Source: PMNU01 sp035479875 (GTDB lineage Bacteria; Patescibacteriota; Saccharimonadia; Saccharimonadales; UBA4665). From it: a stretch of DNA of 64,000 nucleotides. The stretch spans positions 13,844 to 77,843 of the forward strand of contig DATIIH010000004.1 in the NCBI GenBank assembly GCA_035479875.1, read 5' to 3'. Under the pieces are notes generated by a model. That model saw nothing but the letters and a program-made list of their open reading frames with translations. It ran no database searches and had not been told where the DNA came from. Made by a program: the position numbers and the translations under genes. Positions 54,450 through 62,064 of the stretch are shown here, one piece after another; position 1 is the first letter of the stretch, and the number at the start of each line of letters is the position of its first letter.

Positions 54450-55049
54450 TTAAGCGTTCTTTGCCTGGGCGTCCTCTCTACGTAGCCGCCGTCTTGAAAG
54501 AATGAGTAGCGCAACAACAAGTCCATCGCTAAACACTACGTACATAGGATATAGGGCGATATCTAAACGTAGTGTCGTTAGTGCAAAAAGGTTCAGACAG
54601 GCGGCTAGCAGCCCGAGAATCCACGATAGAGTACTTTCCGTTTCCGGGTGGATATATGCTTTCTTAAAAAGAGGCACATAGCCCAAAAATTCTGATGTAA
54701 TGCTTGCGTATAGCGCTATAGCGGGATTGTCTGTGACTACCCAGGCGAGGACACCGATGAGCGCTCCGCTCAAGCAAATAATATCCAGCCTGCTAAGTCC
54801 TCCCATGCCATATTTGAACGACAGAACAAATATAAATAGCTGCAGTATGGCATACACCAATGCAATCCAGATAGTTTGCCTAGCTCCTGATGCAAAATAA
54901 CTAAATAACGTGACAAGGCTTATGATGGACCAAATTGCAAAAGTAGACCGCTGAGGTTTAGTTTTACCTCTGAAAATGCTGATAGCATAAGGGATAAAGG
55001 CGACAAACGCGAGCACCCCGGCAATAACCCCAATGACCGATTGAAACAT
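54450..55049 (-). CDS. PQ-loop-like seven-helix membrane protein (paralogue 2)
   Basis: This 199-aa protein is a paralogue of the one at 18155-18739. MFQSVIGVIAGVLAFVAFIPYAI aligns residue by residue with MHETLAIVGGLIVILSGIPYVI, and both continue FRGKTKP / IKGKTRP. The second half keeps the GYVPLFKKAYIHPETEST turn. Seven helices are visible. The alignment decides the start at 55049; the longer frame adds ten basic residues with no counterpart, and TATCAT lies 6 nt before this ATG. It is probably a small-solute transporter with unknown substrate. Confidence 0.68.
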   Translation of the reverse strand: MFQSVIGVIAGVLAFVAFIPYAISIFRGKTKPQRSTFAIWSIISLVTLFSYFASGARQTIWIALVYAILQLFIFVLSFKYGMGGLSRLDIICLSGALIGVLAWVVTDNPAIALYASITSEFLGYVPLFKKAYIHPETESTLSWILGLLAACLNLFALTTLRLDIALYPMYVVFSDGLVVALLILSRRRLRREDAQAKNA

Positions 55050-55091
55050 GTCCTTATGATAAGAGATGCTGCGTCGCAAAGCCAGATATGG

Positions 55092-56069
55092 CTATAAACC
55101 AGACGTTGCAGCCGCAAGTTCGTACGCATTGGCCGCGCGTACCCACAATGCTTGCATACTTCCCTGGGTTTGCACTGGGCAACCACGCTGTGGCGTACTG
55201 ATTGTAACGGTGTGCTTAGGCAAGCGTCGAAAGATAATTTGTTCTTCGCCCCGCGGCAAATCTATTTCAACCATCATGCCTTGATTCGTTTCTGTATCGA
55301 TCCCTGGGCGGGCGTACGTTTTCATCCGGAAACGCCCCGGCTGGACAATAATAGGCTGGTTATCAGGATCGTCTAACGGCGCCATGACATTCCGCATATC
55401 GTTACCGTTGGTTAGTTCTCGCACTCCGCGCCTCCCACTGCAAATTTTATGCAGCAACCCAATATTTGTATAGGGGTCGCCTGTTCTGCCGCCGCTTTCG
55501 CGGTCGTCGTGCAGCACGGCAATAGGTGAGGCAAGATGATAGCTACGGCGCAGCACATCAAACAGTCGTCCTTCTTGCACGAACGACATCCCGTTATAGT
55601 CTGCATAGAGCGCCGCGCCGCGCATAATGACCATGATGCGCGAAGCGCCATTTTCACCGAGGCGCTGCGCCCGTCGAATGACGGACTCCTCCAGTTCTTC
55701 GGGCGTAGAGATGGCTCGCACGGCATCGGTGATTTCGTCTTTGGTCGGGTCTCCGCCGAGCTGGAGGTCACCTTTGCTCCAAAATGCATGCAATCGATGT
55801 TCAAAGATAGTCTGGAGAACTGCAGGTCGTTTTAGCACCTCCTGCGTAGCACTTACTGCTACGCCACCGCATGCTACTGCGAATCTATGCATACGCTCTG
55901 CTCCATCCAGGCCAGATTCGAGGTCGAGTGCATCGAGTCCCCCATGGAATTGCGGCTCTCCCGCTATGCTGCCAAAAGGATTATTGAATACGTCGTAGAG
56001 CCTATCCTTGGAGGTAGAAGCGTCCGCGTCCACAGATGTCGCCGGACGTATAAGCGTTGGAGTGGCCAT
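55092..56069 (-). CDS. Unknown soluble protein of about 325 aa
   Basis: I do not recognise a family. It is soluble and mixed alpha/beta. The most patterned parts are GENGASRIMVIMRGAALYAD (about 140-160) and the beta-rich C-terminal third with MVEIDLPRGEEQIIFRRLPK. The ATG at 56069 follows TAGAAT by 7 nt on the minus strand, fitting the leaderless pattern; an ATG three codons upstream (56078) overlaps that box. It is divergent from the APH-like gene across a short AT-rich gap. Confidence 0.7.
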   Translation of the reverse strand: MATPTLIRPATSVDADASTSKDRLYDVFNNPFGSIAGEPQFHGGLDALDLESGLDGAERMHRFAVACGGVAVSATQEVLKRPAVLQTIFEHRLHAFWSKGDLQLGGDPTKDEITDAVRAISTPEELEESVIRRAQRLGENGASRIMVIMRGAALYADYNGMSFVQEGRLFDVLRRSYHLASPIAVLHDDRESGGRTGDPYTNIGLLHKICSGRRGVRELTNGNDMRNVMAPLDDPDNQPIIVQPGRFRMKTYARPGIDTETNQGMMVEIDLPRGEEQIIFRRLPKHTVTISTPQRGCPVQTQGSMQALWVRAANAYELAAATSGL

Positions 56070-56174
56070 ACCGTACATTCTAGAACAATCTTTGTAATTA
56101 TATGCATCATTTTTAAGAAGTAGTGACTTACTTTTGGAACAGGGCGTCGGGGCAATAGAGATTTACTAGATTCG

Positions 56175-56202
56175 CCGACAAATTACTCAGAAAAGCTATA
56201 AT
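56175..56202 (+). promoter_or_regulatory. Promoter of the APH-like gene
   Basis: CCGACA (56175-56180), 16-nt spacer, TATAAT (56197-56202). The next in-frame ATG is at 56210, exactly where transcription should start. The upstream ATG at 56201 overlaps the -10 box and is unlikely to be used. Confidence 0.6.
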
Positions 56203-56209
56203 GGGCAAT

Positions 56210-57085
56210 ATGATGCACAGCAATGAGATAAAGATCGAAGCCGATCTTGTGCGAGAACTACTAAAAGTACAGTTTCCGAAGTGGGCCGATTTACCACTTT
56301 CTCCCATCACGCCCTCCGGAACGGACAACGCTATGTTCAAGCTTGGCGACGCCCTGGCCGTGCGTTTACCGCGCACTGAACATGCTGCCCAAAATATAGA
56401 AAAAGAGTGCCGCTGGTTGCCGAAGTTAGCGCCACATTTACCCTTGCCGATTCCCGCACCGGTAGCCCAAGGTAAGCCCCACGAGAAGTATCCTTTACCC
56501 TGGGCCATTTGCCATTTATTGGTCGGGGAGAATCTAAATGTTAGTCACCTTGATGATCTGCATCAGGCAGCTATTGATATGGGAGAATTTGTATCGGCTT
56601 TGCAGCAAATAGATGTGGCGAGCGGTCCAATCAATAAGCGAGGACTACCGCTTAATACGCGGGACGAAGAGACGCGGGCAGCAATCACCCAATTAGAGGG
56701 TGTTATCGATGTCGATCGAGCGGCCAGTGCCTGGGAATCAATGCTCGCCTTGCCGCAATGGAACGGCTTGCCCACCTGGCTCCACGGCGATCTTCATCCC
56801 GGCAATTTGCTTGTAAAGGCTGGTCGGATAAGTGCTGTCATTGATTTTGGCTCATGTGGAGTAGGTGATCCAGCCGCTGATCTAATGTTTGCATGGGCAG
56901 TGTTAGATACTAAGAGCCGGGAAGTATTTCGTTCAATAGTAAAACCCGACGAAGCTAGCTGGGCGCGTGGGCGTGGCTGGGCATTCACCATGGGGATCGT
57001 TGCGTATCCGTACTATCAAGAGAGTAATCCTGTTTTTGCGGCTGTTGCCAAGCGAGCGATGGATGAAGCACTTGCTGATTGCTGA
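56210..57085 (+). CDS. Aminoglycoside/choline phosphotransferase-family kinase
   Basis: This kinase-fold enzyme of about 291 aa carries the Brenner motif WLHGDLHPGNLLV (about 186-198) with catalytic Asp and Asn, and the metal-binding DFG-like VIDFGSCGVGDPAADL. An N-lobe with LPLSPITPSGTDNAMFKLGD precedes it. It phosphorylates a small molecule or drug; family members include aminoglycoside, macrolide and homoserine kinases. A role in resistance is possible but not shown. The start at 56210 is chosen from the promoter position. Confidence 0.88.
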   Translation: MMHSNEIKIEADLVRELLKVQFPKWADLPLSPITPSGTDNAMFKLGDALAVRLPRTEHAAQNIEKECRWLPKLAPHLPLPIPAPVAQGKPHEKYPLPWAICHLLVGENLNVSHLDDLHQAAIDMGEFVSALQQIDVASGPINKRGLPLNTRDEETRAAITQLEGVIDVDRAASAWESMLALPQWNGLPTWLHGDLHPGNLLVKAGRISAVIDFGSCGVGDPAADLMFAWAVLDTKSREVFRSIVKPDEASWARGRGWAFTMGIVAYPYYQESNPVFAAVAKRAMDEALADC

Positions 57086-57089
57086 AAAA

Positions 57090-57126
57090 GTTTGGACAAC
57101 CTATCTCTTCTACCCAAAGTCCAAAC
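57090..57126 (+). other. Inverted repeat after the APH-like gene
   Basis: GTTTGGAC (57090-57097) and GTCCAAAC (57119-57126) are exact complements with a 21-nt loop, followed by CAAAAAA rather than a T-run. It may protect the transcript 3' end, but a true terminator role is uncertain. Confidence 0.45.
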
Positions 57127-57130
57127 CAAA

Positions 57131-57239
57131 AAATCACCTCTCTTGAGGGGTGATTTCTGTTCGAATACTATGGCTGGGGAGATAGTTCCCGGCTATAACT
57201 TTTTAGAGTGATGAAGCCGATGAAGAGGTCGAGGGATAA
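57131..57239. repeat. Terminator + TGGCTGGGGA module, copy at 57 kb (decayed)
   Basis: An 11-bp hairpin (57131-57156) ends minus-strand transcription (TTTTTTGG follows on that strand). TGGCTGGGGA is at 57171-57180. On the plus strand the frame from this word reads WLGR, stop, FPAITF, stop, SDEADEEVEG, stop (57237-57239), matching the intact copy at 61903-62001 apart from the two stops. The rest of the gap to 57377 (about 140 nt) shows no gene. Confidence 0.6.
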
Positions 57240-57376
57240 CCGCATCTTTAAGTGTTCAGAAAAAGTCCTTTCGGTGTGACCGAGTGGGAGTTAATAAGAG
57301 TTTGGCCTTTGTTCTAGCCGATTTAGCACAGCCTCTACTACTCTGAACTATACTAATTATGGCTACCCGAGATTTG

Positions 57377-58192
57377 CTACGGGCCTTCTGCTGGTTGCTT
57401 TATCCTTGTTGACACGAGACTAGTGGTGACCTCGAGTGCTGACACTAAAGCACCAATGCCGAGAGGCCCCAAATCAACTTCATCCCAGTTGTCAATTTCT
57501 TTGCAGCCCAGTATACGCGTGTCACGCACTGGTAACCATGGACCTTCCGGGCCTTGCATGTAACGCTGTGCAAATGTGCGCCAATCAGCAAGCTCTCCAT
57601 CTATGCCTGCCTTTTTCCTATGACGGCCGTCGTCTACCGGTGACATGAAACTGGCGCTGGCCGTCACGTGTGTCCCTTGTTCGCTTAAGTCGCTTTGTAG
57701 ATACAGCATAGAGCCCCATGCGTTGTCGCGCCAACCATACATGCCAACATGGAATCTGACGCGCTCCTCGGGTAGCGGGTAAAGGGAAGTGGGTCTGACC
57801 CTTTTAATTATGCGCATGGCGGCTTCGCCTATAGGGGTTGACTGTCGCGTGGCGCATATGCTGAGCTGGGCAGCCAACTTGCCGCTGGGAGGCCCTAGCT
57901 CGACTCGTATGGCGTGCGTGGACCATTTTGGATTATTACTGCCAGACTCTTTTCGAAGGTTCGCAAGCGCTGCTTTGGTCTTGTCGTCTATGTAAGATTC
58001 CCCGCTGTCAGCCAAGCTGCCTAGCGTATGCTCGGTTGTCTTAACATCTATACTTAGTCCCGAATCGGCCGGCAGTGATTTCGCTAACAGAGCCATGCGG
58101 GCTACGAACACTTCTACTGCACGGTAGAGTACAGGGCCTTCAGTTGGTACTGCGGGAGCTTCGTTGAAAGATTGTGGAAGTAGGAGATCCAT
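57377..58192 (-). CDS. Unknown 271-aa soluble protein
   Basis: No family is recognised. It has no signal peptide or membrane segment. The first 90 residues look helical; about 95-215 alternate strands, with HAIRVELGPPSGKLAAQLSI and EERVRFHVGMYGWRDNAWGSM, suggesting a beta-barrel or sandwich domain. A TTGACA box lies 31 nt before the ATG at 58192 (17 nt to a weak CATACA), so the message is probably nearly leaderless. It is one of a series of single unknown genes in the 53-63 kb mosaic. Confidence 0.68.
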   Translation of the reverse strand: MDLLLPQSFNEAPAVPTEGPVLYRAVEVFVARMALLAKSLPADSGLSIDVKTTEHTLGSLADSGESYIDDKTKAALANLRKESGSNNPKWSTHAIRVELGPPSGKLAAQLSICATRQSTPIGEAAMRIIKRVRPTSLYPLPEERVRFHVGMYGWRDNAWGSMLYLQSDLSEQGTHVTASASFMSPVDDGRHRKKAGIDGELADWRTFAQRYMQGPEGPWLPVRDTRILGCKEIDNWDEVDLGPLGIGALVSALEVTTSLVSTRIKQPAEGP

Positions 58193-58262
58193 AATGTATG
58201 TTCTACCTAGAGTAGCATGTCAATCTCGATAGGGCCATATACTTGCGCATATGTCATCTATT

Positions 58263-58290
58263 TGGCTAAGGACGAGGGTTCGAGCTACCT
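58263..58290. repeat. TGGCTGGGGA-type word, diverged copy
   Basis: TGGCTAAGGACGAGGGTTCG at 58263-58282 matches the 61196 copy (TGGCTGGGGACGAGGGATTC) with few changes. It sits between two minus-strand unknown genes. The complement resembles a tRNA T-arm plus acceptor end, but stem pairing is broken. The rest of the 226-nt gap shows no gene. Confidence 0.45.
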
Positions 58291-58417
58291 TCGGCGGGTA
58301 GGGTAACGAGCCTCTACCTCTACAATAGACAGATCACCGACTGGGTCAGCCGGTCTATAGTTTGGCCACTCAACATATGATTGTCTAACATACCTACCTG
58401 TAATTATACAACAGGTG

Positions 58418-59161
58418 TTAGCTTTCACTACCTAGCAGCCGTCCCACCCAACCTGAGGCCCAGCTCCGTCCCGGCTCTCTTGATGTTTGACGAAGTCCGG
58501 GAGCAATAACGTGCAGCACCGATACACGCCTTAAATTGTAGTGCGGAGCGTCAGGACCGCGAGACGAGAACCCGTATGTAGCTGTCTGTATCGTTTCGCC
58601 AACACTGATATGCGGTGCTCTGCTTCGGAAAAGGACAGCCGCTGCTGCCGCTCCGCTCTTGCGCATTCTCACTAAGCGAGCTTCTACCCACATAATGCGA
58701 TCCGGAGCGTCACTCTCGGAGTCCTGTCCTGCCACTACACCCCATTTAAGCAAATCTGAATAATGACGCCCTTGTGCGTCTTTCCCAAATCGATCGGGGG
58801 CATCCGGATGAAAGCTGGGTGCTGTAGCGGTGAGGTGCGCTGGCAACGGCTGGGCTGCGATCTTCTCAAGATCGTAGTCCTCCCGCAATGATGTACCATG
58901 CATTTGCTCCTCTCTAAATAGAACGACCGTGCCGAGCGAAAACTGCGTAGCGTCAAATGCGTCGCCAGCGTAAAACGATCGATCGACCCCTACGTTGCGA
59001 TCCGGAACGCATGTGCGCAAGGTGTCTCTCGCAAATCTCTCTGCGCTGGATAGATTGTTGAGGGGTGCTGCTACGTGTTCTTGAACATGACCTAAGCCAA
59101 GTGTGTGGCCGCTCCAATGAGCTGGATTAAAATAGGGTTCTATATCAACCACTTCTGACAT
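58418..59161 (-). CDS. Unknown 247-aa soluble protein
   Basis: I do not recognise this protein. It is soluble and Arg/Asp/Ser/His rich, with possible strand-helix segments such as GTVVLFREEQMHGTSLRED and the Ala-run SGAAAAAVLFRSRAPHISVGE. The C-terminus is basic and Gly/Trp rich. TATAAT (TGTTATAATATAG) ends 10 nt before the ATG, the same -10 element used by the genes starting at 22639, 23824 and 63045. Leaderless transcription is likely. The promoter region abuts the truncated aldolase fragment on the other strand. Confidence 0.7.
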   Translation of the reverse strand: MSEVVDIEPYFNPAHWSGHTLGLGHVQEHVAAPLNNLSSAERFARDTLRTCVPDRNVGVDRSFYAGDAFDATQFSLGTVVLFREEQMHGTSLREDYDLEKIAAQPLPAHLTATAPSFHPDAPDRFGKDAQGRHYSDLLKWGVVAGQDSESDAPDRIMWVEARLVRMRKSGAAAAAVLFRSRAPHISVGETIQTATYGFSSRGPDAPHYNLRRVSVLHVIAPGLRQTSREPGRSWASGWVGRLLGSES

Positions 59162-59178
59162 GTCGACCTATATTATAA

Positions 59179-59535
59179 CATCTAATATCCGATGAAGATG
59201 TCAAAGAAATTCGTGAATTGCTTGAGGCGGCCAATCCCTCCGACGTATGGGCGTACAATAAAACGCAATACACGGATAGCGTAGAGAGCTTCAGTATTGT
59301 AGTTGAGAGTGCGTCTGGCGTACCGACTATTATGGCAGGCGGTCCCAGAGTTTCTGATAGAGAGATCCTGCACAAGACCTACAATGCCACTAAAGCAAAG
59401 TGTGCCGGTGTGTGCATCGGTCGGAATGTCTTTAACAATGATCATGGTAAGGAATTAACACTAGCCTTGAGATCGGTCGTCCACGACGGATTAACTGCGG
59501 ATGAGGCGTTAAAGGTGTCTGGTTTTGCGAAATGA
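59179..59535 (+). pseudogene. 5'-truncated DhnA-type class I aldolase fragment
   Basis: The frame opens directly after a TAA at 59176 with HLISDEDVKEIRELLEAAN and runs 118 codons to TGA. The C-terminal part, VPTIMAGGPRVSD...CAGVCIGRNVF (about 70-102), matches the phosphate-binding end of archaeal-type fructose-bisphosphate aldolase (DhnA/FbaB). The N-terminal half, with the Schiff-base lysine, is missing and no ATG is present; a TTG at 59218 is the only start. It is a gene remnant, cut where the promoter of the divergent 247-aa gene now stands. Confidence 0.7.
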
Positions 59536-59605
59536 GATGATGTATTCAAAAGTTTGGTCGTCCTAAGGTTCAAGAAGCTTGAATATGGCTAGCTAAAGTA
59601 CTCAT

Positions 59606-60811
59606 TTATTCTGGGCGGGTTGATAAGGACTTATGGTGTATCTTGCCCACTATCCCAAACACCACCCCAAAACAAGCAATCAACCCAGCAACGATTTGGA
59701 GCCCTAGCGCATAGCCCCTACCACTCGTCAGAGCGAATATCCCGTAGACTCCCAGACAAACGAACTCAGCCACGAAACTCGTAACCGAAGTAGCAGTGGC
59801 GCGGGCTTCATCGGTAATCTCATGTTGTAGATATGCGTTCAGCAATACGCTCATGGCGTAATACATCAACCCAAACAGACCGAGAGATAGGGGTGCAAGT
59901 GAGGCGGGTAAAATTGTTGCAATGCCGAGTAGTGCCGCCCATACAACCAACACTAAACTCACGGGTAGCTTACGCTCGATCTTACCGGCGACGAGGCTAC
60001 CAAGCGCACCAAATACATATATGCCGGTGATCCAGAGAGCGACTGTCCGGTTGTCGTAACGCAGTTCGTGGAAGAATAGGCCGTAATACTCATCGACAAC
60101 CCGTAGGCCGTTGACGACAGCGCCTACACTCACAATGAATAGTACGGTTGGGCTACGAAGTGTTATACGCACACCAGCCTTTAGCGTCTGCATGTAGGGA
60201 GCACGCTGTACGTGCTGTACTTTTGGCGCAGATGGAAGTGAGTAAATAGCAACTGCCGACATACAGATAGCCGCCATGCTGCATAGCAAGATGAGCGGAT
60301 AGCCGAAACCAGCCAGAACACTAGCGCCAAAGCCGCCCAAAATAAAGCCAGACAAAGCGTACGTCTGCATATGACCAGTGACGCGTGCGTATTGTTTGCT
60401 TTGTCCGAGTCGCTTCAGCTCGTCGAATACAAACGATTCCAGGGTGCCAGATACAAATGCTCGCTTCACACCCCACAGTATGAATCCAACCAAGAAGCCA
60501 ATGTAGTTGGGGAACAGTAACCAGCACGTAAATGCCAACGCCCGCACCATAACTGCAGCAGTCAGGACAAAGCGGCGTGAGAATATATCCGCCACCGACC
60601 CTGCCGGTATTTGCAGCACAAAGATAGTGGCAGAAAGCACAATAAGCAGGCTGGATATTTGCGCGCCTGTTAGCCCGTGCGCTTGGAACATCAAGGTGTA
60701 CAGAGGGTAGATGAGGATGAGCTCGTCAAAGAACGAGAAGAAGTACAGTTTGAGGCGAAGACGTCCAAGCTCATCTGAGTGGACCGGTGACAGTTTGTTT
60801 AGAAAGTTCAT
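59606..60811 (-). CDS. MFS transporter, drug-efflux type
   Basis: This is a 401-aa major facilitator superfamily protein with about 12 helices. The loop 2-3 motif is kept as GSVADIFSRR (about 72-81), and helix 4-5 carries WGVKRAFVSGTLESFVFDELKRLG, as in many bacterial MFS exporters related to macrolide and multidrug efflux. It probably exports a toxic small molecule by proton exchange. TGGAG lies about 5 nt before the ATG. A strong intrinsic terminator lies just ahead of this site in the leader, so expression is likely controlled by antitermination. Confidence 0.85.
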   Translation of the reverse strand: MNFLNKLSPVHSDELGRLRLKLYFFSFFDELILIYPLYTLMFQAHGLTGAQISSLLIVLSATIFVLQIPAGSVADIFSRRFVLTAAVMVRALAFTCWLLFPNYIGFLVGFILWGVKRAFVSGTLESFVFDELKRLGQSKQYARVTGHMQTYALSGFILGGFGASVLAGFGYPLILLCSMAAICMSAVAIYSLPSAPKVQHVQRAPYMQTLKAGVRITLRSPTVLFIVSVGAVVNGLRVVDEYYGLFFHELRYDNRTVALWITGIYVFGALGSLVAGKIERKLPVSLVLVVWAALLGIATILPASLAPLSLGLFGLMYYAMSVLLNAYLQHEITDEARATATSVTSFVAEFVCLGVYGIFALTSGRGYALGLQIVAGLIACFGVVFGIVGKIHHKSLSTRPE

Positions 60812-60821
60812 AATTACTCCA

Positions 60822-60873
60822 CAAAAGAAAAAGCCGAGCTAATCGGTGACGTATCACACAAGGGCTCGGCTTT
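60822..60873 (-). promoter_or_regulatory. Terminator-type hairpin in the MFS leader (attenuator)
   Basis: On the minus strand, AAAGCCGAGC (60864-60873) pairs with GCTCGGCTTT (60830-60839), a perfect 10-bp stem, followed by TTTCTTTT. It lies about 18 nt before the MFS start codon and inside the likely leader, whose promoter is in the AT-rich block near 60985-61005. Transcription would stop before the gene unless the hairpin is prevented. Confidence 0.7.
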
Positions 60874-60933
60874 CTCTAGTAGGTTGTTATAGGTAATTAA
60901 AAAGTAACCATGGGTGTCCCTGGTGCGACGTGG

Positions 60934-60957
60934 CTACTGTTTACTTACCTGTACCAT
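60934..60957 (-). CDS. Possible seven-codon leader peptide of the MFS gene
   Basis: ATG GTA CAG GTA AGT AAA CAG TAG encodes MVQVSKQ in the leader upstream of the attenuator. An AGAAAG lies about 9 nt before it. Short leader ORFs of this kind control drug-exporter genes by ribosome stalling; here the role is inferred only from position. Confidence 0.35.
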   Translation of the reverse strand: MVQVSKQ

Positions 60958-61145
60958 ATGATGGATCTTTCTAATCTAATTTCTAATATATATAAGATAA
61001 CATGGCAAACTGCTAATGTCAAGCGGCTGCCGGAAAGGCGACACACATTTAATGATAAAACAACTGAACAATGAGGCAAAAATATGATGCTTCGTTATTG
61101 ATTCAAAGGATACAAGCTCACGACAGTCAATGTGGGGTGCCAGAT

Positions 61146-61176
61146 AAAAACAAATGCCCCAAAATTTGGAGCATTT
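61146..61176 (-). terminator. Intrinsic terminator after the Doc gene
   Basis: The stem AAATGC/GCATTT with an inner CC/GG (61152-61176) is followed on the minus strand by GTTTTTATC. It ends minus-strand transcription about 50-75 nt after the Doc stop, just past the tRNA-like remnant. Confidence 0.75.
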
Positions 61177-61195
61177 CTACCTCTGTTGAAGACCT

Positions 61196-61218
61196 TGGCT
61201 GGGGACGAGGGATTCGAA
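61196..61218 (-). other. tRNA 3'-end-like remnant after Doc gene
   Basis: On the minus strand TTCGAATCCCTCGTCCCCAG runs into CCA, the expected order of T-loop, T-stem 3' strand, seven-base acceptor strand, discriminator and CCA. The 5' T-stem strand no longer pairs, and the rest of a tRNA is absent; the Doc coding sequence occupies its place. Such 3' fragments are left when an element integrates at a tRNA or tmRNA gene. Confidence 0.5.
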
Positions 61219-61225
61219 CCGGCAG

Positions 61226-61693
61226 CTAGTTGTTATCACTGTCGTAGGGTACTAGAAGGTTTTTTAAGTTTGCTACGAATTTGCTGATGCCACGCATTTG
61301 ATATTTTTCGGTGAGTGTTTTGAGGCGCGACGCGATTTCAGGCACCTCGGGCTTGTCGACAACAACAGATAGGGCTAGTTCTTCAAACTCACGATCCTTA
61401 TCTGCTTTGCGGTCTAGTCTTACCCCGTTTAACTCGTACGTCAATAAGGCGCTCATTAAGCCGGTACGCTTGTTACCTTCGACGAAACCGTGGTTTCTTG
61501 ATATAGACTCTAGGATCACGGCACAAACGGTGTGTAGATCACAATCATCGTTATAGGCTAAGTGAGTTTTGGGCCGATTTACTGCCGCATGGATTACCGT
61601 TTCGTCTCGTATGCCGGGTCTTCCCCCCGATATTTCAAGGATTGCATCGTGTAGATCCTTGATTAAGTCCTCTGTCGGGAGATAGATGAGCAT
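61226..61693 (-). CDS. doc: Death-on-curing (Fic/Doc) family toxin
   Basis: This 155-aa Fic-fold protein has the complete active loop HGFVEGNKRTG (68-78), with the catalytic His68, Gly, Asn74 and Arg76. Helices before it (HAAVNRPKTHLAYND, HTVCAVILESISRN) match the Doc family. Doc toxins phosphorylate EF-Tu; related Fic proteins AMPylate targets. It is slightly longer than phage P1 Doc (126 aa). It starts at a TAATG overlap with a 33-aa ORF that takes the place of the usual antitoxin gene. Confidence 0.88.
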   Translation of the reverse strand: MLIYLPTEDLIKDLHDAILEISGGRPGIRDETVIHAAVNRPKTHLAYNDDCDLHTVCAVILESISRNHGFVEGNKRTGLMSALLTYELNGVRLDRKADKDREFEELALSVVVDKPEVPEIASRLKTLTEKYQMRGISKFVANLKNLLVPYDSDNN

Positions 61694-61794
61694 TACTTAT
61701 CCGCAAGAGAAATAAGGGTCGCCTTCATATTGCGAGCCAACCGCTTCACGACTTTTTTGTCAGTCTTCTTTGCGAAAATGAGTTTTGCTGCCAT
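61693..61794 (-). CDS. 33-aa basic protein coupled to Doc (candidate antitoxin)
   Basis: This small ORF starts MAAKLIFAKKTDKKVVKRL and ends ISLADK, with TAA overlapping the Doc ATG. A TAG in frame shortly upstream shows that the start is not further out. At 33 residues and strongly basic it differs from the acidic Phd antitoxin of about 73 aa. It might be a shortened antitoxin, keeping only the toxin-binding part, or a coupling leader. A TAGTAT box lies about 6 nt before the ATG. Confidence 0.6.
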   Translation of the reverse strand: MAAKLIFAKKTDKKVVKRLARNMKATLISLADK

Positions 61795-61869
61795 AGATCC
61801 ATACTAACACGCACGGGTCTACGACGACAATTCGCACACGATTTCGGTCATACGATACCCCGAACAAGG

Positions 61870-62001
61870 AAAAAGGACCTACAAAAGCAGGTCTTTTTTC
61901 CTTGGCTGGGGAGCATGTTCTGGAATATAACCTTTGCGCCACTTTCTGACGAAGATATCAAAGTTATTCGAAGCCTGCTTGAGGGTCAGAATTGTGTGTA
62001 A
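61870..62001. repeat. Terminator + TGGCTGGGGA module with intact SDED tail
   Basis: A bidirectional hairpin (61870-61899; A-run on one side, T-run on the other) is followed by TGGCTGGGGA (61903-61912). On the plus strand one frame is open through the module, reading WLGSMFWNITFAPL then SDEDIKVIRSLLEGQNCV and a stop at 61999-62001. The tail matches SDEDVKEIRELLE in the aldolase fragment at 59188 and similar tails near 57209 and 63230. No gene of its own is proposed for the 270-nt gap. Confidence 0.55.
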
Positions 62002-62064
62002 GAGTCTTTCAGCTTGTTAATCAGCACTTTATAGTCATGAGTGTTACGCTGAGCGATGGAGTGC

